38,930 nucleotides of DNA from Desulfurivibrio sp. (GTDB taxonomy: Bacteria; Desulfobacterota; Desulfobulbia; Desulfobulbales; SURF-16): the NCBI GenBank assembly GCA_003605035.1, contig QZKJ01000104.1, forward strand, positions 1-38,930, in the 5' to 3' direction. Positions 24,229-33,347 of the stretch are shown one piece after another (the first letter of the stretch is position 1; each line of letters starts with the position of its first letter). Under the pieces are notes generated by a model that made no database searches, had not been told where the DNA came from, and saw only the letters and a program-made list of their open reading frames with translations. A program made the position numbers and the translations under genes.

Positions 24229-25644
24229 TTAGAATGTCAGCAGATTATCGATATTATCTTTGAGGTAGGCGAGATTGGTCATAATCGGCTCGCCCGCCCC
24301 GTTGGTCCCTTCTATGGTCACCTCGGTCAAAAACCGGCGGCCCCGTTCCTTGGCCTCTTTGATGGAATCACCCCAGACAATGGCCAAAGCCAGGTTCGGA
24401 TCATAATCACTCGGAATCACATAGGGACGATCAAAGGGGACATGGGTATAAACAGCTGCCCAGTCATATTCGGGAAAGTCAAACCGGGAAATGGTGCCGA
24501 TCCAGGGGGCAAAGCCGCGGCGGGGATCCTCCGCCACAATCCTGAATTCGATGCTGGCTCCTTTGAATTGTATTTTTTTCTGACTATAGTCGATTTTGTC
24601 GCCCAGGGCCAGCCGGATCTGCTCCCGGATCAGGTTCGGCTGCTTGTTCCTGATATAGCTGATGCGGGCGGAAACGTCATTTTCCACCTGGATACGCGTA
24701 TTGACCTCCAGCAGATAGGGCTTGCCGGTGCGGGTGACGATCCACTCCCAGGTGCCGATATTGTCATAACGCACATGGGCTGCCAGCTTTAACGAATATT
24801 GCACTATTTTGTCAAGTACATCTTTGGCGTTGAATTCATAGGAACAGCAGGTTTCGTCAAATCCCGGCGCCGCCTCCAGCCGCTTCTGCCGGCCGGTGCT
24901 CTGAATGGTGCAGTTTCTGGTGCTGAAATGGACCCTCTCGCCGTGCCGGCTGCAGAGCAGCTGCACCTCCAGATGATTATAGTCGCGCAGACACTGCTCG
25001 ATCAGCACCCCGGCATCGCCGAACTGGCGCTTGGCATAGTTCTGCACCTGGCGGTAAGTCCGGCGGAATTCATCGATGCGCCTGACCTCCTCGATGCCCA
25101 TGCCGCCGCCGCCGGCCGCCGCCTTGACCAGGATGGAGGGGTTCTTGATTTTCTGGGCCCGCTGCTCTTCCAGGAGCTGGTCGGCAATGTCCTCTGCCTC
25201 CATCTCGTTGTAAATCGGGCCGTCGGTGCCCGGGATGGTCGGGATGCCGAGTTTATTGGCAACGCGCTTGGTGTTGATCTTGTCGCCGAGATCCCGGATC
25301 ACCTCCCACTTCGGGCCGATAAAGGTGATCGGCCGCTCCCGGATGGTCACCCGCCGGGCAAAACGGAAATCCTCGGAGAAAAAACCGTAGCCTGGATGAA
25401 TGGCGGTGCAGCCTGTATGGTCGGCCACGGAAATGATATCATTGGGATCAGTATAGCTTGACACCTTCCAGGCCCGCTTCCCGGCTCCCTGATTCTGCAG
25501 GAACGGATAGACATGCTCGGATTCCTTGTCCGCCTCGGTATATATCATGACGTAATCAAGACCAAGATCCTCACAGGCCCTGGCAATCCGGATGGCAATT
25601 TCTCCCCTGTTGGCTATTAATACTTTTTCTTTCAAACCCTGCAA
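24229..25644 (-). CDS. accC: Biotin carboxylase (AccC-type)
   Basis: A 471-residue ATP-grasp enzyme that carboxylates carrier-bound biotin. KVLIANRGEIAIRIARA, AIHPGYGFFSED, the glycine-rich loop VKAAAGGGGMGI, GVLIEQCL, QKRLEAAPG, and LEVNTRIQVEN with EFRIVAEDP give the full domain order. Catalytic positions of the family (the QK lysine, NTRIQVE, and the later Arg) are kept, but the very conserved His after QVE is Asn and the VTE that follows is VSA. It is about 20 residues longer than E. coli AccC. It heads the minus-strand operon accC, carboxyltransferase, carrier, birA. Confidence 0.92.
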   Translation of the reverse strand: MQGLKEKVLIANRGEIAIRIARACEDLGLDYVMIYTEADKESEHVYPFLQNQGAGKRAWKVSSYTDPNDIISVADHTGCTAIHPGYGFFSEDFRFARRVTIRERPITFIGPKWEVIRDLGDKINTKRVANKLGIPTIPGTDGPIYNEMEAEDIADQLLEEQRAQKIKNPSILVKAAAGGGGMGIEEVRRIDEFRRTYRQVQNYAKRQFGDAGVLIEQCLRDYNHLEVQLLCSRHGERVHFSTRNCTIQSTGRQKRLEAAPGFDETCCSYEFNAKDVLDKIVQYSLKLAAHVRYDNIGTWEWIVTRTGKPYLLEVNTRIQVENDVSARISYIRNKQPNLIREQIRLALGDKIDYSQKKIQFKGASIEFRIVAEDPRRGFAPWIGTISRFDFPEYDWAAVYTHVPFDRPYVIPSDYDPNLALAIVWGDSIKEAKERGRRFLTEVTIEGTNGAGEPIMTNLAYLKDNIDNLLTF

Positions 25645-25809
25645 CCTGAAACGGCAATGCCGTAATTTAAGTTAAAGATGAAGATAGGTGGCTGTCTCGC
25701 GCAAACCAGCGCAACAGCCGTACAGTGCATGATAAATTCCTGATTGAGCGTCACGGAAATTCCCTGCCGGGACTCATCACCCGCAAGGGGTATACATACG
25801 AAGCCGTCA

Positions 25810-25845
25810 TTTTTCGCAATATACGAAAAAAATTGACTTTAGCAA
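25810..25845 (-). promoter_or_regulatory. Predicted promoter of the carboxylase operon with overlapping palindrome
   Basis: On the minus strand TTGCTA (25840-25845), a 16-base spacer and TATATT (25818-25823) resemble a sigma-70 promoter. A perfect inverted repeat TTTTTCG-N7-CGAAAAA (25810-25830) covers the -10 element, a natural repressor position. The leader to accC would be about 165 bases. The remaining 25645-26083 gap is AT-rich, holds no gene I can support, and must also carry the corC promoter, for which only a weak TTGACT (25833) candidate was seen. Confidence 0.4.
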
Positions 25846-26083
25846 AAGACTTGCATTAAAGAAATGAATTCATTGTTTGATCATTGCATTTTTTTTGGTT
25901 AATATTGTTTTTTAAATCTAATCCCTTTTTAAAGCAAGATGCTTATACCGATTTCCCAACAACCAGTCAATTTTTTTTCTTGGCCGCGCAAGGCTATTGC
26001 CGCAGCCAACTCACGATAACAATGGAGTTTTTTCCCGCAATCAACAGCTTTGCCGCCATAGGCAAAAGCTCTTAATTACCACA

Positions 26084-26935
26084 ATGGACAAAGAACAGCC
26101 CCCATCGGAACCGAATCATTCCTTCCTCCGCCGCCTCCTGCAATTTTCACGGCTTTCCTCGCAACCCGATACCCCTGAAGACCTGGAACAGGAAATCCAG
26201 GAACTTATAGAAGAAGGGGAGGAGCAGGGTCTCATCTCCAGCCATGAAGGCCAGATGATCAGCAGCATCTTTGAATTCCGCGACACCCTGATCAGAGAGG
26301 TCATGACGCCGGCCACCGATATTGTCAGCGCCTCTCTCGCCGCCACCCCCTGCGACATCATCCAGCTCATCAAGAGCAAGGGGTTCAGCCGGATTCCCAT
26401 TTACGACGGCAGCCCGGACAATATCGTCGGCTTTCTCCATGCCAAACAGCTGCTCACCTGCTCCGCTGATGCGGCGCTGCCGCCGCTGCAGGAACTGCTT
26501 AATCCCCCGTTTTTTGTCAGGGAAAACGACAAGATCGTTTCCCTGCTCCTGGAGTTCCAGTCCCAGAAGAAACACATGGCCATCGTTACCGATGAGTTCG
26601 GCAGCATCCGCGGCCTGGTGACCATGGAGGACATCCTGGAGGAGATCGTCGGCGAGATCGCCGATGAAACGGACATGCAGGTGGATGAGTGGCAGGTCAT
26701 TGATGACCACACCGTCATCACCTCGGCCAAAGTCGATATTGAAAAAATCGAGGCCTTTTTCGATATGGAGTTTCCCGAGGGGAATTACGAATCCGTGGGC
26801 GGCTTCATCATCAACCGGCTGGGCCGGATCCCCGAAACCGGGGCCAAGGTGGAATTCGGGCCGCTCACCTTTACCGTGCTTTCCGCCAGCAAACGGCGGG
26901 CAAAAAGCGTCAGAATCAGCCGGGTCAGCGCATGA
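26084..26935 (+). CDS. corC: CorC/HlyC-type CBS-domain protein (YbeX)
   Basis: A 283-residue cytosolic protein: two CBS domains (about 65-195, with VMTPATDIVSASL, FSRIPIYDGSPDNIVGFLH and MAIVTDEFGSIRGLVTMEDIL), then a CorC/HlyC transporter-associated domain (about 205-280). ATG 26084 is chosen; an in-frame TTG at 25997 would add a poor extension. No clear ribosome site precedes it. It lies 74 bases before lnt, as ybeX lies before lnt in many proteobacteria. The role in Mg/Co efflux is from the E. coli literature; a link to membrane lipoprotein processing is suggested by the conserved neighbourhood. Confidence 0.9.
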   Translation: MDKEQPPSEPNHSFLRRLLQFSRLSSQPDTPEDLEQEIQELIEEGEEQGLISSHEGQMISSIFEFRDTLIREVMTPATDIVSASLAATPCDIIQLIKSKGFSRIPIYDGSPDNIVGFLHAKQLLTCSADAALPPLQELLNPPFFVRENDKIVSLLLEFQSQKKHMAIVTDEFGSIRGLVTMEDILEEIVGEIADETDMQVDEWQVIDDHTVITSAKVDIEKIEAFFDMEFPEGNYESVGGFIINRLGRIPETGAKVEFGPLTFTVLSASKRRAKSVRISRVSA

Positions 26936-27009
26936 CAGACGCCGGGCCATGCAGCCGCAGCGGGCTGGTCTCACCATTGCCTGCGCCTCGGGACCTCTGC
27001 TGAAATCCC

Positions 27010-28533
27010 ATGCATCTTCCCCTGCTCTTTTTCCTCAGTGCCCTGCTCCTCTGGCTGTCATCCCCGGGGCCGGGGTGGTCCTTCTGCGCCTGGTTCGCCC
27101 TGGTGCCGCTGCTTACCGGCTGCGCCACGGCCGCCCCGAAAAAGGCCGCCCTGCTCGGCTTTGTCAGCGGGCTTTTCTATTACCTGCTGCTCATCTACTG
27201 GGTGGTCATCTCGCTCGGCACTTACGGCCATCTGCCCTGGTGGCTGTGCGGCCTTGCCCTGCTGCTGCTCAGCGCCTACATGAGCCTCTATCTCGCCTTT
27301 TTCTGCGCCGCCTGCAGCTGGGGCATGCGGGTTGCGGCGCCGGTCTGGAGCGCCCCGCTGCTCTGGGTGTCCCTTGATTATCTCCGCGGCCTGCTTTTCT
27401 CCGGCTTCCCCTGGCAGGATCTGGGCTACACCCAGTTCAACACCCCCCTGCTCATCCAGGCAGCCGACCTGGCCGGCCATCACGGCATCACCTTCCTCAT
27501 TGTCATGGTCAACTGCCTGCTGTTCACCCTGGCCCCCTGGACCAGAAATGCGCCCCGGCAACCGGCCCGCAACCGCCTGCAGACGGCTGCCGCGCTGCTG
27601 CTGGTCGTTGCGGCCCTGGCCTATTCCCTCACCCGGCACCAGCTGATCTCCCGTGAGCTGGCGGCGGCCCCCGGCATTCCGGTGGCAGTGATCCAGGGCA
27701 ATATCGAGCAGGACCAGAAATGGGTAGCAAGCAAATTGCAGCAAACCATGGATACCTATATCGAGCTGAGCGCCAGCGCGGTTCAGCGGCAGCCTGCCGA
27801 GCTGGTCATCTGGCCGGAAACCGCCATGCCCTTCCATCCGCCCACCAGCCCGCTTTTCCCCCTGGTGCTGGCCCGCACCGTGGAGAGCCATCACTACTTC
27901 CTGCTGTCCGGCGCCCCCTATTTTGTGGAAAAGGGCCAGGATTACGAACTCTACAACAGCGCCCTGCTCGCCCGTCCCGACGGCAGCCAGGCCCTCTACT
28001 TCAAACAGCATCTGGTGCCCTTCGGCGAATATATTCCCTTGAGCGACATCCTGCCCCTGCCGGGTCCGGTGGTGGAGTCGGTGGGCAACTTCTCCGCCGG
28101 CAGGGATGCCCGGCCCCTTGCGGCCGGCAGGGCCCGCCTGGGGGTGCTCATCTGCTTTGAATCCATCTTCCCGGCTCTGGCCCGCAACGAGGCGGCCAAC
28201 GGGGCGAACCTGCTGGTCAACATCACCAATGACGCCTGGTTCGGCAGATCCGCCGCCTCCCTCCAGCACCTGGCCATGGCGGTGTTCCGGGCGGTGGAAA
28301 ACCGCCGCAGCCTGGCCCGGGCCGCCAACACCGGCATCAGCTGCTTCATTGACCCGGCCGGCCGCATCAGCCAGGCGACGCCGCTGTTCACCACCTGCAC
28401 GATCAGCGGCAATCCCGTTCTTTTTGAGCAGAAAACCATATTTACCGGATTCGGCTATCTCTTTCCGCTTATCTGTCTTATTTGCTTGATTCCTGCGGCA
28501 TGGTGGATAAGGATAAGGAAATCAGGCGTCTGA
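27010..28533 (+). CDS. lnt: Apolipoprotein N-acyltransferase
   Basis: A 507-residue inner-membrane enzyme that adds the third acyl chain to lipoproteins. Six or so hydrophobic helices fill the first 220 residues. The nitrilase-like domain follows, with catalytic Glu in VIWPETAMPF (about 269), Lys in YFKQHLVPFGEY (about 333) and Cys in VLICFESIFP (about 382), the three residues known to be essential in E. coli Lnt. It shows the organism makes triacylated lipoproteins, so an outer membrane is implied. It follows corC. Confidence 0.95.
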   Translation: MHLPLLFFLSALLLWLSSPGPGWSFCAWFALVPLLTGCATAAPKKAALLGFVSGLFYYLLLIYWVVISLGTYGHLPWWLCGLALLLLSAYMSLYLAFFCAACSWGMRVAAPVWSAPLLWVSLDYLRGLLFSGFPWQDLGYTQFNTPLLIQAADLAGHHGITFLIVMVNCLLFTLAPWTRNAPRQPARNRLQTAAALLLVVAALAYSLTRHQLISRELAAAPGIPVAVIQGNIEQDQKWVASKLQQTMDTYIELSASAVQRQPAELVIWPETAMPFHPPTSPLFPLVLARTVESHHYFLLSGAPYFVEKGQDYELYNSALLARPDGSQALYFKQHLVPFGEYIPLSDILPLPGPVVESVGNFSAGRDARPLAAGRARLGVLICFESIFPALARNEAANGANLLVNITNDAWFGRSAASLQHLAMAVFRAVENRRSLARAANTGISCFIDPAGRISQATPLFTTCTISGNPVLFEQKTIFTGFGYLFPLICLICLIPAAWWIRIRKSGV

Positions 28534-28627
28534 AGTGCGCCAACATAGGTACAGTTGGTCTCTTTTCTAAGCAGATGCCTGCTGGGAATCTGAAACAAGG
28601 CAAACCGTGCACAGGCCCGGAAATCCG

Positions 28628-28656
28628 TTGAATTTTGGACATGTATTCAGTATGTT
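28628..28656 (+). promoter_or_regulatory. Predicted sigma-70 promoter of the membrane hybrid kinase
   Basis: TTGAAT (28628-28633), a 17-base spacer, and TATGTT (28651-28656) match the consensus at 4/6 each. The predicted start would be about 23 bases before ATG 28686. Moderate support only. Confidence 0.35.
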
Positions 28657-28685
28657 ATATCACTGAACTCAGCTAAGAGAAACCA

Positions 28686-31600
28686 ATGCGGTTAGGAATT
28701 CGCGGCAAGCTCATAACGATCTTCATTTTCATCAAGGTCATTCCCCTGATCCTGCTGGCCTGGCTGGCCATGAACGAGGTGAACAGACTCGGTGTCTCGG
28801 TAAGCAGCCAGTCAGCCCAGATGGCCAAAGACACCAAGGATATTGTCGGCCAGATCGGCGGGCTCGCCACCGCTAACTCGATCATCGCTCTCGATGAAAA
28901 ATCCCGGGAAAGCATTGAAAGACTGACCACGGATACGGCCAGGGCCGTGGCCTCTTTCCTGTATGAACGGGATGAGGACATCCTTACCGCCGCCCACCTT
29001 TCCCCCTCGGCCGACAACTACCGGAATTTTCTCACCCCGCGCCTGCATCCCACGGTTTACCATGCCCCCTGGCAGCTCAGCGCCGACGGTTCCGTCTGGC
29101 TTGCTCCGCCGGAACGTGAAGATTTCCTGCCGGTTTCCACCAGCAATCCGGACAATAAAAAGGATTTCCACTACCGGCCGCCCGACGCAAAAGGCATAAG
29201 GGTGGAGAAACCTCTCTACCTGGAAATGACCTTCATCGATCCGGCCGGCCTGGAAAAGGTGAAGGTGACGACTACGGATCTGCTTCCCCTGACCATGGGG
29301 GACGTTTCCCGCCGGGAAAACACCTGGTGCCGGGCGGAGACCTATTTCTCCGAGCTGAAAAAACTGCAGCCAGGCGAAATTTATGTCTCCGAGGTCATCG
29401 GCCCCTACCTGCCCTCACCCATTATCGGCCCCTACACCAAAAAACGCTGTGAGGAGCTGGGCATCCCCTTTGCGCCGGAAAAGGCCGCTTACGCCGGCAA
29501 GGAAAACCCGGTGGGCAAACGCTTCCAGGGCCTCATCCGCTGGGCCACGCCGGTGACCAGGGAAGGGAAGATCATCGGTTATGTCACCCTGGCCCTTGAC
29601 CACACCCATATCATGGAATTCACCGACCACATCGTCCCCACCGAGGAACGCTACTCGGCCATTTCCGACGCCGGCAGCGGCAATTACGCCTTCATGTGGG
29701 ACAATCTGGGCCGCAATATCTCCCATCCCCGCGACTACTTTATCGTGGGCTATGACCCGGCCACCGGCGAAGAGGCCGTTCCCTGGCTCTCCAGCGAAAT
29801 CTACGACATGTGGCGGCAGAGCGGGCTCTCCTTCGGCGAGTTCCAGAAAACGGCGCCGGTCTTTGTGGACCAGCGGCTGACCAAAAAACCGGCCGCCAGC
29901 CTGACCAGGGCAGGCATGCTGGGGCTGGACGGCCGTTTTCTCAACTTCGCTCCCCAGTGCAGCGGCTGGCATACCCTGACCCAGTACGGCGGCTCCGGCT
30001 CCTTTGTCATCTTCTGGAGCAATCTGTGGAAGCTCACCACCGCCGCCACCATCCCCTATTACACCGGCATGTACAGAAACAGCCCCCGGGGCTTCGGCTA
30101 CGTGACCATCGGCGCCAATGTGGATGAGTTCCACCATGCGGCAACTCAGACCGCCTCCCAGATCGCCGCCATTGAAAAGGATTTCGAAGGCAAACTGCTG
30201 GCGAAAAACGCCGCCAACCAGCAATTCATGACCGACGCCCTGGAGAGCACGGCCAAAAAGCTGTCCATTTCCACCCTGCTGATGATCGTGGTGGTGATCC
30301 TCATCGCCATCTGGATGGCCTCAAGCCTTACCGGCAAAATAACCACCATGATCCAGGGCATCAAACGCTTCCAGGGCGGCAACTACGAGCATCGCCTGGA
30401 AACCCGCAGCAGCGACGAGATGGGCCAGCTGGCCCGGGCCTTCAACAACATGTCCGACGTCATCCAGGAATCGCTGCGGCAGACCAGGATAGCCCGCCAC
30501 AAGGCGGAAGAGTCCGATCGGGCCAAGAGCCTGTTTCTGGCCAACATGTCCCATGAGATCCGCACCCCGTTGAACGCCATCATGGGTCTGACCGACCTGC
30601 TGCTCACCTCGGACATTGACGCCACCCAGAAAAAATATCTGAAAGCGGTAAAAACCTCGTCCGACCGGCTGCTGTCGGTTATCTCCGATATCCTCGATTT
30701 TTCCAGGATCGAGGCCGGCAAACTCGAACTCATTTCCATCCCCTTTAATCTCCATGAGACCCTGGACAGCGTGCTGCAGATCCTCGCCCTGAAGGCCCAG
30801 GAAAAAAATCTGACGCTGCAGAGCACCATCAGCGCAACGGTGCCGGCCACGCTGGTCGGCGATCCGAACCGGCTGGTGCAGATCATCATCAATCTGGTGA
30901 CCAACGGCATCAAATTCACCAATACCGGCTCAGTGACCATCCACGTCAACAGCGAGATGCTGACGGAAGACGGCAGGATCATGCTCAAATTCAGCGTCAT
31001 CGATACGGGCATCGGCATTGCCCCGGAGAACCAGCAGCTGATCTTCTCGGCCTTTTCCCAGGTTGACCCGTCCCATATCCGCCGCTTCGGCGGCACCGGC
31101 TTAGGCCTTTCCATCTCCTCCGAACTTGCCGCGCTCATGGGAGGAAGCATCGGGGTGGTCAGCGCGCCGGGCAAGGGGTCGACCTTCTGGTTCACCGCCT
31201 GCTTCGGGTTGGCCGGCCATGGTGCTGTTCCTGAAGACACCGGCGACAACGGCCAACTCCCGCCGCCCACCGGCAACAACGGGGAGGCCCTGCGCAATAT
31301 CCGGGTGCTGCTGGCCGAGGACGAAACGATCAACAGCATGATGGCCAAGGAGATGCTGGAACGCAAAGGAATGCTCGTCACCACGGCGGAAAACGGCGAG
31401 CAGGCGGTGGCGGCCTTTACCGCCGGCACCTTTGACATCATCCTTATGGATGTGCAGATGCCGGACATCGACGGCTTTGAGGCGACCAGACGGATACGCT
31501 CACTGGAAAAAACCGGCGGCGGCCATATCCCGATTATCGCCCTGACCGCCCACGCCATGAAGGATTACCGCAGCAAATGCCTGGACAGCGGCATGGACGA

Positions 31601-31703
31601 CTATATCGCCAAGCCCATCCAGCTCAATGAACTCTATCTCGCCATGGAAAAGCTGGTGCGCGGCAAGGAGGAAAACGGCGGGAAAGCCCGCACCGCACCC
31701 TGA
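28686..31703 (+). CDS. Membrane hybrid sensor histidine kinase (HAMP-HisKA-HATPase-REC)
   Basis: A 1005-residue kinase. A first membrane helix (about 10-32, LITIFIFIKVIPLILLAWLA) and a second (about 525-548) enclose a periplasmic sensor of roughly 490 residues, unusually large and probably Cache-like; I cannot name its ligand. A HAMP domain (about 549-600), HisKA from 616 with phospho-acceptor His in NMSHEIRTPLNAIMGL, HATPase with NLVTNGIKFTNTG and DTGIGIA, and a C-terminal receiver (872-990) with LMDVQMPDIDG and AKPI complete it. The receiver keeps all key residues. It is a stand-alone gene with no adjacent regulator partner. Confidence 0.95.
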   Translation: MRLGIRGKLITIFIFIKVIPLILLAWLAMNEVNRLGVSVSSQSAQMAKDTKDIVGQIGGLATANSIIALDEKSRESIERLTTDTARAVASFLYERDEDILTAAHLSPSADNYRNFLTPRLHPTVYHAPWQLSADGSVWLAPPEREDFLPVSTSNPDNKKDFHYRPPDAKGIRVEKPLYLEMTFIDPAGLEKVKVTTTDLLPLTMGDVSRRENTWCRAETYFSELKKLQPGEIYVSEVIGPYLPSPIIGPYTKKRCEELGIPFAPEKAAYAGKENPVGKRFQGLIRWATPVTREGKIIGYVTLALDHTHIMEFTDHIVPTEERYSAISDAGSGNYAFMWDNLGRNISHPRDYFIVGYDPATGEEAVPWLSSEIYDMWRQSGLSFGEFQKTAPVFVDQRLTKKPAASLTRAGMLGLDGRFLNFAPQCSGWHTLTQYGGSGSFVIFWSNLWKLTTAATIPYYTGMYRNSPRGFGYVTIGANVDEFHHAATQTASQIAAIEKDFEGKLLAKNAANQQFMTDALESTAKKLSISTLLMIVVVILIAIWMASSLTGKITTMIQGIKRFQGGNYEHRLETRSSDEMGQLARAFNNMSDVIQESLRQTRIARHKAEESDRAKSLFLANMSHEIRTPLNAIMGLTDLLLTSDIDATQKKYLKAVKTSSDRLLSVISDILDFSRIEAGKLELISIPFNLHETLDSVLQILALKAQEKNLTLQSTISATVPATLVGDPNRLVQIIINLVTNGIKFTNTGSVTIHVNSEMLTEDGRIMLKFSVIDTGIGIAPENQQLIFSAFSQVDPSHIRRFGGTGLGLSISSELAALMGGSIGVVSAPGKGSTFWFTACFGLAGHGAVPEDTGDNGQLPPPTGNNGEALRNIRVLLAEDETINSMMAKEMLERKGMLVTTAENGEQAVAAFTAGTFDIILMDVQMPDIDGFEATRRIRSLEKTGGGHIPIIALTAHAMKDYRSKCLDSGMDDYIAKPIQLNELYLAMEKLVRGKEENGGKARTAP

Positions 31704-31723
31704 GATTTTACTCGAACAGGCCC

Positions 31724-32044
31724 TCAGTCATCGTGGCGCCGGTCATCGTAGTACCGGTCATCGTGGCCATGCCGCTTGCCCTTTCCTTTTCCTTTTCCTT
31801 TGAATCTGAGCTCCCTTGGGTAGTGGTCTCTGGGCAGGTCGTACCAGGGCCCTCTCCTTGACTGCGAGTAGTACCATCTGTCCCGGTCGTAATGATAGTG
31901 AAAACCCTCGTAATAATAGTATGGCTCCACATCCAGCACCACGACGGGCGGCAGGTAGGGGGCAACAACTCCGTGCCTTGGCATCACGACACAGGCCGTC
32001 AGCAGGAACACGGCAAAACTCGTTAAAATCAATATCTTTTTCAT
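31724..32044 (-). CDS. Small Tyr/Arg/Lys-rich lipoprotein
   Basis: A 106-residue exported protein. The signal peptide MKKILILTSFAVFLLTAC ends in a lipobox LTAC, so it should be lipidated at the Cys and processed by Lgt, LspA and Lnt. The mature part is short and low-complexity: PYYYYEGFHYHYDRDRWYY, RRGPWYDLP, a GKGKGKGK run and a His/Asp tail. The ATG at 32044 is chosen over an upstream in-frame ATG at 32080 because AAGGAGG lies just upstream of it. It is divergent from prfB and convergent with the kinase gene. Function unknown. Confidence 0.75.
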   Translation of the reverse strand: MKKILILTSFAVFLLTACVVMPRHGVVAPYLPPVVVLDVEPYYYYEGFHYHYDRDRWYYSQSRRGPWYDLPRDHYPRELRFKGKGKGKGKRHGHDDRYYDDRRHDD

Positions 32045-32165
32045 ACTGCCTTCCTCCTTAACCGGTGAATTGAATGCCATCCGATTCTCTTGCCGATGGC
32101 TGGATGATCTGAGTATTCCATTTGCCAGAAATTTACGCTAGAGATTTTGTGTTCGAAGGATTTTG

Positions 32166-32194
32166 TTGGCGCATTTTTTTCTTTCGGGTATTAT
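32166..32194 (+). promoter_or_regulatory. Predicted prfB promoter
   Basis: TTGGCG (32166-32171), a 17-base spacer and TATTAT (32189-32194) match sigma-70 at 4/6 and 5/6, about 57 bases before the prfB ATG. It may drive prfB and the Fe-S gene that overlaps it. Confidence 0.5.
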
Positions 32195-32251
32195 GTCGAA
32201 TTGCTTAACAGAATTTCATCTTTCTTCCACCCTAACTTGTAGAAAAACACC

Positions 32252-33347
32252 ATGTCTGCAGAACTGAAACAGAAACTCCAGGAAATCCAACTAAGGCTGA
32301 CGGCCTTGAAGGAGCATCTTTGAATTAGCCGACAAGACGGAGAAACTGCGGGAACTTGAACAGAAAACCACCCATCCCGCCTTCTGGAACGATACCGATA
32401 CGGCCAGGAAGGTGCAGCAGGAAATCAGCCGCCTGCAGGAGCCGATCGAAGGCTATGAATCCCTGCACCGCCTGATGGAAGACGCCGAGGTGCTGCTGGA
32501 GCTTGCCATCAGCGAACAGGACGCGGACACCGAGCAGGAGGCCAGGCAGACCCTGGAGGTGCTGGATGAGAAGATTGCCGCCTTTGAACTGGAATGCATG
32601 TTTTCCGGCGAACATGACGCCAGCAATGCCATGCTCACCATCCATGCCGGCGCAGGAGGCACGGAGGCCCAGGACTGGGTCAGCATCCTGATGCGCATGT
32701 ATCTGCGCTGGGCCGAGGACAAAGGCTTCAGCTGCGACATCCTGGATCTGCAGCCCGGCGACGAGGCGGGCGTGAAAAGCGTCACCATGATGGTCAAGGG
32801 ACGCCATGCCTACGGCTATCTCCGCTCGGAAATGGGCATCCACCGCCTGGTACGGATCTCCCCCTTTGATGCCGGGGGCAGACGCCACACCTCCTTTGCC
32901 TCGGTCTTCATCTTTCCCGAACTTGATGACACCATCGAGGTGGAGATCAACGAAAAGGATCTGCGCATCGACACATACCGGGCCAGCGGCGCCGGCGGCC
33001 AGCATGTCAACAAGACCAGCTCCGCCATCCGTATCACCCATCTGCCGACCAATACCGTGGTCCAGTGCCAGAATGAACGCTCCCAGCACCGCAACAAGGA
33101 CACGGCCATGAAGATGCTCAAGTCGCGGCTGTATGAGCGGGAACGGGCCTTGCAGCAGGAGCAGCGCGACGAACTGGGAGGCGAGAAAAAGGAAATCGCC
33201 TGGGGCAGCCAGATCAGATCCTATGTCATGCAGCCCTACCAGCTGATCAAGGATCACCGCACCAGCCATGAAACCGGCAATGTGGATGCCGTCCTTGACG
33301 GCGTCCTCGATCCGTTCATCAAGGCCTATCTGCTCTGGCAGAAGTGA
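32252..33347 (+). CDS. prfB: Peptide chain release factor 2, with programmed +1 frameshift
   Basis: The gene is in two frames. 32252-32320 encodes 23 residues ending at HL; a TGA (32321-32323) follows. Skipping the T at 32321 gives frame two, 32322-33347, with GAA TTA GCC and on. The joined protein has about 364 residues, like E. coli RF2 (365). The GGQ motif is in ASGAGGQHVNKTSSA and the stop-codon reading site is in the central domain. RF2 releases peptides at UGA and UAA. The stop overlaps the next gene by 4 bases. Confidence 0.97.
32309..32323 (+). promoter_or_regulatory. RF2 autoregulatory frameshift site
   Basis: AAGGAG (32309-32314), then CAT, CTT and TGA. An internal Shine-Dalgarno sequence 3 bases before the slippery CTT, followed by an in-frame UGA, is the standard RF2 control site: low RF2 lets the ribosome shift by +1 and make more RF2. 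Confidence 0.95.

Noticed and set aside
28590..28640. Possible c-di-GMP riboswitch before the membrane kinase (GGCAAACC followed later by GGAAAT)
   Set aside because: The second conserved block (GACGCAAAGC) and the two-helix layout are missing, so the resemblance is limited to one short string.
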